14,942 nt of DNA from Hydrogenophaga sp. GTDB taxonomy: Bacteria; Pseudomonadota; Gammaproteobacteria; Burkholderiales; Burkholderiaceae_C. Shown here piece after piece: positions 7,109 through 12,875 of this stretch (the stretch's first letter is position 1; each line of letters opens with the position of its first letter). The DNA lies in the NCBI GenBank assembly GCA_021154985.1, contig JAJNQE010000079.1:1-14942 (forward strand). The letters run 5' to 3'. The position numbers and the translations under genes are program-made. The notes beneath the pieces are model-generated. The model made no database searches. It had not been told where the DNA came from and saw only the letters and a program-made list of their open reading frames with translations.

Positions 7109-7948
7109 TCAGCCGTCCACGCCGTAGCGGGGGGCTCGACGTTCACGCAAGGATGCCACACCTTCGCGCACGTCGGGACCGGCAAAACCCATGAATTCCA
7201 GCGCCAGCGAGGTGTCGAACGCAGGCCCGGCCTGGCGCAGCCAGTTGTTGAGCGAGTACTTGGTCCAGCGGATCGCGGTCTGGCTGCCACTGGCCAGCCG
7301 GTCGGCCACCTCGAAGGCCTTGTCCAGCAGCGCCGCGTCGTCCACCGCGAGCGACACCAGGCCGATGCGTTCGGCCTCCTCACCACTGATGGGATCGCAC
7401 AGCATGAGGTAGTACTTGGCCTTGGCCAGGCCGCACAACAGCGGCCAGACAATGGCCGCGTGGTCGCCGGCGGCCACGCCCAGGCGGGTGTGGCCGTCGA
7501 CGATCTTGGCGCTTTTCGCCGCGATCGAAATGTCGGCCAGCAGGCCCGCCACCAGACCCGCGCCCACCGCCGGACCGTGCATGGCGCTGACGATGGGTTT
7601 GTCGCAGTTGATCACGTTGTAGACCAGGTCGCGCGCCTCTTTCCACACACGGGTGCGCACCTCGAAGTCGGACGCCATGTCCTGCACCAGCGCAAGGTCA
7701 CCTCCGCCCGAGAACCCCATGCCGCTGCCGCGCAAGACCGCGCAGCGCACGCTGTCGTCGCGCCCCACATCGCGCCAGATCTCGCTGAGCTCCCAATGGC
7801 CGTCGTGGCCGGCGGTGGGCAACTTGCCGTTGCCGCCCGGGCCGTCGGCCCGCATGCGGATGTCGAGCACGCTGGGCACGCCACCGACGGCGGGTCCGCG
7901 TCGGGTGATGTCCAGGGTCTGGTATTGGGTGTAGTCCACCGGCGTCAT
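7109..7948 (-). CDS. Enoyl-CoA hydratase/isomerase-fold protein lacking both canonical Glu residues
   Basis: A 279-residue crotonase-fold protein. The first oxyanion-hole loop is LRGSGMGFSGGGDL (72-85), and the second is HGPAVGAG (124-131). Aligning by eye to rat mitochondrial hydratase, E144 corresponds to V133 and E164 to H153; the loop instead reads DGHTRLGVAAGDH (151-163), with D162 and H163 nearby. It should bind an acyl-CoA thioester and stabilise an enolate, but ordinary hydration by a Glu pair is unlikely. A fold member with another reaction (isomerase, hydrolase, decarboxylase-type) or an unusual acid/base is possible. The ATG at 7948 is preferred over an in-frame ATG at 7996 because AGAGGAGA lies 6-9 bases before it. 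It is the first gene of the unit with phaM, which suggests a role near PHB or fatty-acid metabolism. Confidence 0.85.
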   Translation of the reverse strand: MTPVDYTQYQTLDITRRGPAVGGVPSVLDIRMRADGPGGNGKLPTAGHDGHWELSEIWRDVGRDDSVRCAVLRGSGMGFSGGGDLALVQDMASDFEVRTRVWKEARDLVYNVINCDKPIVSAMHGPAVGAGLVAGLLADISIAAKSAKIVDGHTRLGVAAGDHAAIVWPLLCGLAKAKYYLMLCDPISGEEAERIGLVSLAVDDAALLDKAFEVADRLASGSQTAIRWTKYSLNNWLRQAGPAFDTSLALEFMGFAGPDVREGVASLRERRAPRYGVDG

Positions 7949-8001
7949 GTGCTGTCTCCTCTGGGTCTTCGGGGGGGTGTTCGGTTGTCCGGTCATTGTG
8001 C

Positions 8002-8015
8002 TTGACCTGCGTCAA
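8002..8015. promoter_or_regulatory. FNR/ANR-type box (perfect palindrome)
   Basis: TTGACCTGCGTCAA is a perfect TTGAC-N4-GTCAA inverted repeat and fits the FNR/ANR/DNR consensus TTGAY-N4-RTCAA. It sits 48 bp before the ATG of the TraR/DksA-type gene and 53 bp before the start of the divergent hydratase-like gene. If centred at -41.5 (class II activation) of the plus-strand promoter, transcription would start near 8050, a few bases before the AAGGAG site. No clear -10 element is visible at that distance (around 8036-8043). A repressor role on either gene is also possible. Confidence 0.65.
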
Positions 8016-8063
8016 TGCACCGCACCGGGTACAGGACGACGATGAGCCCACAAGGAGATCTTC

Positions 8064-8417
8064 ATGACACCCCGGATTTCAGACACCTTTTCGCTGCAAC
8101 TCACCAACTTGCGCAGCCAGTTGCTGGAGCGCCTGCGCGCAGAGCGGGGCGGCACCCTGGGCCGCGCCGATGCGGCGGCCGACGCCCGCGCGGTGGAGAG
8201 CGACGACCACGCCAAAGCCGCCGAACTGCGCGATCTCACCATCGCACTGGAAGAGCGCGAATCGGCCGAGCTCGTTGCCATCGACCGCGCGTTGCAGCGC
8301 ATTGCCGATGGCAGCTATGGCTTGTGCCTTCGGTGCGGCCATTCCATCCCGACGGCACGCCTGCACGCCCAGCCCACGGCCGAGCGCTGTGTGGCGTGCC
8401 AGACCCTGGCCGAGTGA
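8064..8417 (+). CDS. TraR/DksA C4-type zinc-finger protein
   Basis: A 117-residue protein of the TraR/DksA family, whose members enter the RNA-polymerase secondary channel and alter initiation at stress- and growth-controlled promoters. Residues 8-78 should form the coiled-coil hairpin; its tip reads ESDDHA (45-50), an ExxDxA variant of the DxxDxA tip motif of E. coli DksA. The C4 zinc finger follows: C88-X2-C91 (GLCLRCG) and C109-X2-C112 (CVACQ). It is shorter than DksA (151), so it lacks most of the N-terminal extension. AAGGAG lies 6 bases before the ATG. A perfect FNR-type box upstream suggests control by oxygen or nitric oxide. The target promoters are unknown. Confidence 0.88.
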   Translation: MTPRISDTFSLQLTNLRSQLLERLRAERGGTLGRADAAADARAVESDDHAKAAELRDLTIALEERESAELVAIDRALQRIADGSYGLCLRCGHSIPTARLHAQPTAERCVACQTLAE

Positions 8418-8451
8418 GCCGCGCGGGGGACACGGTGGGTATGCTCACGGC

Positions 8452-8889
8452 ATGAGCACCGACGCCCCCCTCCGCACCCGAAGCCTGTTTCACTTCGCCT
8501 TCCACGTGACCGACCTCGACGAGGCCCGCCGCTTTTACGGCGGTGTGCTCGGCTGCCCCGAAGGGCGCAGCACCGACACCTGGGTCGACTTCGATTTCTT
8601 CAGCCACCAGATTTCGCTGCACCTGGGCGAGCCCTTCAAGACCACGCGCACCGGGCGGGTGGGCGAGCACCTTGTGCCCATGCCGCACTTCGGTCTGGTC
8701 TTGTTGCTGCCCGAGTGGAAGGCGCTGGCCGAGCGCCTTCAGCAAGCCGGTGTCGCGTTCGTGCTGCCGCCGCAGGTGCGCTTTGAAGGGCAACCCGGTG
8801 AGCAATGGACGATGTTCTTCTGCGACCCCTTTGGCAACCCGATCGAGGTCAAGGGGTTTGCTTCGCTGGCGCAGGTGTACGCCAGCTAG
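8452..8889 (+). CDS. VOC-family (glyoxalase/dioxygenase-fold) protein
   Basis: A 145-residue single vicinal-oxygen-chelate protein made of paired beta-alpha-beta-beta-beta modules. Module 1 begins FHFAFHVTDLDEARRFYGGV (13-32), with a candidate metal ligand at H18; H52/H57 in SHQISLHLG may supply a second; the last is E132 in PFGNPIEVKG, the family's usual end motif. Metal-dependent isomerase, dioxygenase or thiol-transfer activities all occur in this fold, so the substrate cannot be named. The reading frame extends far upstream, but those codons overlap the zinc-finger gene in another frame; ATG 8452 is the only start that begins at the domain edge. There is no strong Shine-Dalgarno site. It starts 34 bp after the TraR-type gene and may share its transcript. 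Confidence 0.8.
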   Translation: MSTDAPLRTRSLFHFAFHVTDLDEARRFYGGVLGCPEGRSTDTWVDFDFFSHQISLHLGEPFKTTRTGRVGEHLVPMPHFGLVLLLPEWKALAERLQQAGVAFVLPPQVRFEGQPGEQWTMFFCDPFGNPIEVKGFASLAQVYAS

Positions 8890-8895
8890 TCACCT

Positions 8896-8969
8896 CCGTT
8901 CGGGCTGAGCCTGTCGAAGCCTTCTTTCGACAGTTCGCGCGAGCCCTTCGACAAGCTCAGGGCGAACGG
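8896..8969. repeat. Nested palindromic intergenic repeat between convergent genes
   Basis: The outer arms 8896-8921 and 8943-8969 are imperfect inverted copies: the left reads CCGTTCGGGCTGAGCCTGTC then GAAGCC, the reverse complement of the right reads CCGTTCGCCCTGAGCTTGTC then GAAGGGC. An inner perfect hairpin uses the end of the left arm: CTGTCGAA (8911-8918), 7-base loop, TTCGACAG (8926-8933). The motif TTCGACAAGCTCAGG is one I recognise as common in intergenic DNA of Burkholderiales and some Xanthomonadales. It fills nearly the whole gap between the stops of the VOC gene and the fumarylacetoacetate-hydrolase gene, so it may also act as a bidirectional terminator, though no T-run follows. 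Confidence 0.75.
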
Positions 8970-8977
8970 GGTGTGCC

Positions 8978-9988
8978 TCAGTTCTGCAAAGGGGCGATCT
9001 TCTGGTCGATCGCACCGAAGATCGACTGCCCATCCTTGCCCTTCATCTCGATGCGGATGGTGTCGCCGAACTTCATGAAAGCGGTCGACGGTTGGCCGTC
9101 CAGGATGGTTTCAATGGCGCGCTTCTCGGCGATGCAGCTGTAGCCCTTGGGCCACTCCTTGCGGCCGTCGACCTCCACGCTCTTGTTGCTCACGGTGCCG
9201 CTGCCCACGATGGAGCCGGCGCGCACGTTGCGTGTCTTGCAGATGTGGGCAATCAGTTGGCCGAAGTGGAAGGTCATCTCGGGACCGGCTTCGCACATGC
9301 CGACCTTGCGGCCGTTCCAGGTGCTCTGCAGCGTGAGGTGCACGCGGCCGCCCTGCCAGGCGTCGCCCAGTTCGTCGGGCGTGATCGCCACCGGGCTGAA
9401 GGCGGTGGCCGGTTTGCTCTGGAAGAAGCCGAAGCCCTTGGCCAGCTCGGCCGGGATCAGGTTGCGCAGCGACACGTCGTTGGCCAGCATCAGGAGGCGG
9501 ATGCCGTCGAGCGCCTGCTCGGGCGTGGCGCTCATGGGCACGTCGCCGGTGACCACCGCAATTTCAGCCTCAAAGTCGATGCCGAAGTCTTCACTGGGCA
9601 CCACCACATCGTCACACGGGCCAATGAAGTCGTCGCTGCCGCCCTGGTACATCAGCGGATCGGCGTAGAACGACTGCGGCACCTCGCTGCTGCGCGCTGC
9701 GCGCACCAGCTCCACATGGTTGATGTAGGCCGAGCCATCGGCCCACTGGTAGGCGCGCGGCAGCGGGGCCATGCACTGGGCCGGATCGAACGGAAACGCG
9801 TGGCGCGCCTTGCCCTGGTTGAGGGTGACGTAGAGGTCGTGCAGCTGGGGACTGATGAAGTTCCAGTCGTCCAGCGCCTGCTGCAATTTGTGCGCGATGC
9901 CGGTCGCATAATGCGCCGTGCTCAGGTCGCGAGAGACCACGACGAGCTGCCCGTCGCGTGAGCCGTCTTTGTAGGTGGCGAGTTTCAT
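8978..9988 (-). CDS. Fumarylacetoacetate hydrolase family protein
   Basis: A 336-residue cytosolic enzyme, closest from memory to the short bacterial fumarylacetoacetases of tyrosine/homogentisate degradation, which cleave fumarylacetoacetate to fumarate and acetoacetate. Residues matching the mouse FAH active site are visible: D84 and H91 in ADGSAYINH (the same 7-residue spacing as D126/H133), E140 and E142 in DFEAEIAV (E199/E201), and D171 in NDVSLRN (D233), which bind the divalent metal and the catalytic water. PLMYQGGSD (111-119) is the substrate-side loop. AGGAG lies 7 bases before the ATG. It stands alone on its strand, divergent from an IclR regulator that may control it. No other homogentisate-pathway gene is in the window, so a related C-C bond hydrolase substrate cannot be excluded. 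Confidence 0.85.
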   Translation of the reverse strand: MKLATYKDGSRDGQLVVVSRDLSTAHYATGIAHKLQQALDDWNFISPQLHDLYVTLNQGKARHAFPFDPAQCMAPLPRAYQWADGSAYINHVELVRAARSSEVPQSFYADPLMYQGGSDDFIGPCDDVVVPSEDFGIDFEAEIAVVTGDVPMSATPEQALDGIRLLMLANDVSLRNLIPAELAKGFGFFQSKPATAFSPVAITPDELGDAWQGGRVHLTLQSTWNGRKVGMCEAGPEMTFHFGQLIAHICKTRNVRAGSIVGSGTVSNKSVEVDGRKEWPKGYSCIAEKRAIETILDGQPSTAFMKFGDTIRIEMKGKDGQSIFGAIDQKIAPLQN

Positions 9989-10156
9989 GAGAGTCTCCTG
10001 TGGTGGCGCCGATGATTACGTTTAGTGAAATGAATTAACCTATCCGTAAGCGCAGGATTCTAAGCGATGTGCCTGGATCCCGGGCTGCTTCAACCGGACA
10101 CACATCGCGTTGAACCTGTCAGCCCGCCGATCGTCCTACCTGTTCAACGCCACCCC
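9989..10156. promoter_or_regulatory. Divergent control region, FAH-family gene / IclR regulator
   Basis: The most AT-rich stretch of this neighbourhood is 10012-10065. It contains the inverted pair TTACG (10016-10020) and CGTAA (10045-10049), 24 bases apart, enclosing TTTAGTGAAATGAATTAACC. On the minus strand TTACGG-N17-ACTAAA is a weak sigma-70-like pair that would serve the hydrolase gene. IclR proteins usually bind imperfect palindromes in such divergent regions, so this is the candidate operator. No exact site is provable by eye. Bases 10067-10156 may be the regulator's leader or a 30-codon N-terminal extension. Confidence 0.4.
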
Positions 10157-11038
10157 ATGTCCATTTCCCCACGCAATGCCCCACCCTCTCCCGTCGTCGC
10201 CATCGCAGACGAGGACGAGCCGCAGCGCGCGGGCATCCAGTCGGTGGAGGTGGGCTTCGAGCTGCTCAACGCCCTGTCGGAAGCGCCCGGCGCGCTGATG
10301 CTGCGCGATTTGGCGGCCGCCGCCGGCATGAGCGCGGCCAAGGCACACCGCTACCTGGTGAGTTTCCAGCGCATGGGCCTGGTGGTTCAGGACCCGGTGA
10401 GCACACGCTACGACCTCGGCCCCGCCGCCCTGCGGCTGGGCCTGGCCAGTCTGTCGCGCATCGACGCGGTGAAGCTGGCGCGCGAGCGCATGGACGCGCT
10501 GATCGCCGAGACCGGCCACACGCTGGCGATTGCCGTGTGGGGCAACCAGGGCCCGACCATGGTCCACTGGATCGAAGCGCCACAAACCGTGCCGGTCACG
10601 TTGCGCCTGGGCGACGTGATGCCGCTGCTCACCTCGGCCACTGGCCGGTGCTTTGCAGCGTTCATGGGCAGCGAGGGACGCGACGCCCAGCGTATCGGCC
10701 CCATGGTCCGCGACGAGTTGGCCCGCCTGAAGAAACTCCCGCGCAGCGGCCTGGCACTGGTGGATGTGCCGCACAACCTGCAAGAGGTGCAGGCACTCAT
10801 GAGCGAAACGCGCCACCGCGGCCTGGCGCGTGTGGTGCACAGCCTGCTGCCCGGCGTGGGCGGCTTCTGCGCGCCGGTGTTCGACGCTCAGGGCCGCCTG
10901 GCCATGGGGCTGGTGGTGCTGGGCTCGGTGGCCACGCTGGACACCGAGTGGACGAGCGCCCCGGCCGCCGCCGTGCTCAGGAGCGCCCGGCAGCTCAGCG
11001 CCGACCTCGGCCACCGTCCCTCCCCGCCGAGTTCATGA
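10157..11038 (+). CDS. IclR-family transcriptional regulator
   Basis: A 293-residue regulator. Residues 27-90 form the N-terminal winged helix (IQSVEVGFELLNALSEAPGA, then LRDLAAAAGMSAAKAHRYL for the recognition helix, then YDLGPAALRLG). Residues 105-285 form the GAF-like effector domain with GHTLAIAVWG, a LRLGDVMPLLTSATGRCFAA segment and CAPVFDAQGRLAMGLVVLGS. IclR proteins are dimers or tetramers that respond to small aromatic or carboxylic acids and often control a divergent catabolic gene, here the FAH-family hydrolase. The start is uncertain: ATG 10157 begins close to the conserved region but has no Shine-Dalgarno site, while an in-frame ATG at 10067 has AGGA 9 bases upstream and adds 30 residues without family character. 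The stop overlaps the DUF3108 gene start. Confidence 0.88.
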   Translation: MSISPRNAPPSPVVAIADEDEPQRAGIQSVEVGFELLNALSEAPGALMLRDLAAAAGMSAAKAHRYLVSFQRMGLVVQDPVSTRYDLGPAALRLGLASLSRIDAVKLARERMDALIAETGHTLAIAVWGNQGPTMVHWIEAPQTVPVTLRLGDVMPLLTSATGRCFAAFMGSEGRDAQRIGPMVRDELARLKKLPRSGLALVDVPHNLQEVQALMSETRHRGLARVVHSLLPGVGGFCAPVFDAQGRLAMGLVVLGSVATLDTEWTSAPAAAVLRSARQLSADLGHRPSPPSS

Positions 11039-12294
11039 CCCCGACCCGCCCTCCCGCAGCGGCACCGCGCTGGCCCACCCTGGTCGCGCTGACCGCAGCC
11101 GTGGCGGGCGTGCATCTGGCGCTGTTGCTGGGTCCTGTGGCGTGGGCCCCGGTCACCGCTGCAACCAACACGGCGCCTGTCGCAGCGCCTGCGAACCCGC
11201 CGACCGATACCGGCAGCGATGTCACGACGGCAACAGGCGCCTCCAGCCTGCCCATGGCGTTGGTCAGCACCGTGCGCTGGATCGTGCCGCCCCCCGCTGT
11301 GCAACCCACCACGGCCCACTCAACACCGCCCGCGCCACCGAAGGCGGTCCGGGCCGGCCCCACCACACCGCCACGCGAGACCCGGGCAGCGCCCGCGCGG
11401 GTGCTTGTCGAATCGGTCCCGGACGAGGACGAGAACACCTCGGGCGCGGAGCCGGACAACGCCAACGCCCTGCCCACCGAGACCGTGGCACTGGCCGAGT
11501 CTGCCTCGACCGAACCCACATCAGAACCCGCACCAGAACCTGCACCAGAACCCGACGAGGCCGCGACCAACGACCCCGCTTCGCCCCCCGAGCAGGCAGT
11601 GCTGGCCGCAGCACCCCCCCAACAACGCGCCACCCCCGCCACCCCCGCCACCCTTCCACCCGCGCAGCCGCCCACCAGCACCCGGCTGGACTACGCCGTC
11701 ACCGGCCGCATCAAGGGCATCGCCTACAACGCCGAAGGTGCGCTGGACTGGACCGTGGCCGAGGGACGCTACAGCGCCCGCATGGAAATGAAGGTGTTTC
11801 TGCTCGGCAGCCGGGTGCAGACCAGCACCGGGCGGGTGGGCCCAGCCGGCCTGAGCCCCGAGCGTTTCGCGGACAAGAGCCGCAGCGAAAAAGCCGCCCA
11901 TTTCGACGCGGCACAGCAACGCATCCGCTTCAGCAACAACGCACCCGAAGCCGTGTTGTTGCCGGGTGCACAAGACCGGCTGAGCCTGTTTCTGCAGCTC
12001 GCCGGTCTGCTGCAGGCCAGGCCAACGGCCTACGCGACCGGGCAAACCATCGAAATGCCGGTGGTCGGCACCGGAGACGCCGACGTCTGGCGATTTGTGG
12101 TGGGCGACGAGGTCACGCTCACGCTGCCGGCCGGCGAGATGCGCGCCCGGCAGATCAAACGCCTGCCACGCAAGGAGTTCGACAGCACGGTGGAGATGTG
12201 GCTGGCGCCCGATCTGCAACACCTGCCGGTGCGCCTGCGGGTGACGCAGGCCAACGGCGACGTGGCCGACCAGCAGCTCAGCCGCAGGCCGTAG
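11035..12294 (+). CDS. Membrane-anchored DUF3108 protein with long Pro-rich linker
   Basis: A 419-residue protein. One hydrophobic segment (about 14-36, after basic/Pro residues) should act as an uncleaved anchor, with the rest in the periplasm. Residues 40-215 are a low-complexity Pro/Ala/Thr/Glu linker reminiscent of TonB, with EPAPEPAPEP at 164-173. The folded C-terminal part (about 216-419) begins TRLDYAVTGRIKGIAYNAEG and matches the beta-rich DUF3108 pattern, including a late basic-to-Trp strand (KEFDSTVEMWLAPDLQHLPV) and a closing RLRVTQANGD. The function of the family is unknown to me; cell-envelope roles are plausible. The ATG overlaps the IclR stop as ATGA, so translation is probably coupled. 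Short 9- and 12-bp DNA repeats in the linker (around 11522-11554 and 11630-11658) make its length prone to change. Confidence 0.82.
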   Translation: MTPTRPPAAAPRWPTLVALTAAVAGVHLALLLGPVAWAPVTAATNTAPVAAPANPPTDTGSDVTTATGASSLPMALVSTVRWIVPPPAVQPTTAHSTPPAPPKAVRAGPTTPPRETRAAPARVLVESVPDEDENTSGAEPDNANALPTETVALAESASTEPTSEPAPEPAPEPDEAATNDPASPPEQAVLAAAPPQQRATPATPATLPPAQPPTSTRLDYAVTGRIKGIAYNAEGALDWTVAEGRYSARMEMKVFLLGSRVQTSTGRVGPAGLSPERFADKSRSEKAAHFDAAQQRIRFSNNAPEAVLLPGAQDRLSLFLQLAGLLQARPTAYATGQTIEMPVVGTGDADVWRFVVGDEVTLTLPAGEMRARQIKRLPRKEFDSTVEMWLAPDLQHLPVRLRVTQANGDVADQQLSRRP

Positions 12295-12446
12295 TCCTTT
12301 GGCCTCATTTGTGCCGCAAAACACACGCATCTTGAAATGGCACGGAACGTTGCCACGTAAAGAGCACTCAGATCTTCAAGATGGCCCGGATTTGCCGATA
12401 TAAGTGATACCGCAAGCCAGCTTTCGCAACACAAGGAATTTCAGTC
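12295..12446 (+). promoter_or_regulatory. Promoter region of the DUF3567 gene
   Basis: A 152-bp non-coding gap. A possible promoter pairs TTCAAG (12375-12380) with TATAAG (12399-12404) at an 18-base spacing, 43 bp before the ATG. The -35 lies inside the 11-base palindrome ATCTTCAAGAT (12372-12382), a possible operator. The clear Shine-Dalgarno AAGGAA is at about 12433-12438. No terminator is visible after the DUF3108 gene. Confidence 0.4.
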
Positions 12447-12731
12447 ATGAACATGCTCTACGACTCGGATGCCTTCGCTGTGGTCCACATCCTGGCCAAC
12501 GCACCCGCCGAGGGTGAAGACACCACCGCACAAGGCCCGCAAATGCCGCGCCACGGCTTCGAGATCGTGGACAAACGATCGGGCAAAGAGGTGTACCTCG
12601 ACGGCTCCTGGGCCGAAATGTTCCAGATCCAGATCACCGCCTGGCAGCAGAGCACCCCTTCGCAAGAAGAGGTGGAAGACACGCTGGAAGGGTATGCCGA
12701 GCTGGCGCAGATGCCGGTGGTGATGCACTAG
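12447..12731 (+). CDS. DUF3567 family small protein
   Basis: A 94-residue soluble protein matching the DUF3567 family, small proteins I know from Burkholderiales. It opens with the typical MNMLYDSDAFAVVHI and keeps GFEIVDKRSGKEVYLDGSWA (37-56) and SQEEVEDTLEGYAELAQMPV (72-91), ending VVMH. No enzymatic motif, signal peptide or membrane segment is present. No role has been assigned that I know of. AAGGAA lies about 8 bases before the ATG. It appears monocistronic, with its own promoter region and an intrinsic terminator about 110 bp after the stop. Confidence 0.85.
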   Translation: MNMLYDSDAFAVVHILANAPAEGEDTTAQGPQMPRHGFEIVDKRSGKEVYLDGSWAEMFQIQITAWQQSTPSQEEVEDTLEGYAELAQMPVVMH

Positions 12732-12743
12732 AAGAGCTCCCCC

Positions 12744-12763
12744 CGCGCCGCGCCTGCGGCGCG
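12744..12763. repeat. GC-rich perfect hairpin
   Basis: CGCGCCGC (12744-12751) and GCGGCGCG (12756-12763) are perfect 8-bp inverted arms around the loop GCCT. It lies 12 bases after the DUF3567 stop. It has no T-run, so it is not an intrinsic terminator by itself; it may shield the mRNA 3' end or belong to a mobile intergenic repeat. Confidence 0.65.
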
Positions 12764-12774
12764 TCACCCCTCAG

Positions 12775-12828
12775 TGGCAACATCTGCGGCCCGGCAAAGC
12801 CGGTTCCGCGATGTTCTGGTCGGTTGCC
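12775..12828. repeat. Long interrupted hairpin
   Basis: Arms from outside in: GGCAAC (12776-12781) with GTTGCC (12822-12827), or AACATC (12779-12784) with GATGTT (12810-12815); then GCGG (12786-12789) with CCGC (12806-12809), and CCGGC (12791-12795) with GCCGG (12799-12803) around an AAA loop. The inner 15 base pairs form a strong imperfect stem. The two outer pairings share bases 12779-12781 and are therefore alternatives. It may be part of a repeat family. Confidence 0.6.
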
Positions 12829-12840
12829 CCCCGATCCACG

Positions 12841-12863
12841 GCCCGGTTTTCACCGGGCTTTTT
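12841..12863 (+). terminator. Rho-independent terminator
   Basis: GCCCGGT (12841-12847), loop TTTC, ACCGGGC (12852-12858), then TTTTT (12859-12863). A 7-bp GC-rich stem with a T-run reads in the direction of the DUF3567 gene. On the opposite strand the stem is not followed by T residues, so it should not efficiently stop the convergent AbrB-type gene, whose stop lies 13 bp away. Confidence 0.85.
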
Positions 12864-12875
12864 CACGTCTGGCTT

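Noticed and set aside
4707..7127. A very long open frame on the plus strand, over 800 codons, opposite the FIST and phaM genes.
   Set aside because: It is rich in His, Gln, Arg and Gly with no family-like pattern, and lies antisense to two genes with clear domains. Long antisense frames are expected in GC-rich coding DNA.
8170..8451. An N-terminal extension of the VOC gene overlapping the zinc-finger gene.
   Set aside because: It encodes a Pro/Arg-rich shadow of the TraR-type gene in another frame; the VOC fold begins just after ATG 8452.
10537..11034. An N-terminal extension of the DUF3108 gene inside the IclR gene.
   Set aside because: It is a Gly/Arg/Pro-rich out-of-frame reading of the IclR effector domain; a normal membrane anchor follows ATG 11035.
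11522..11658. A CRISPR-like or satellite repeat array.
   Set aside because: The units are 9-12 bp, adjacent without spacers and in frame within a Pro-rich coding linker.
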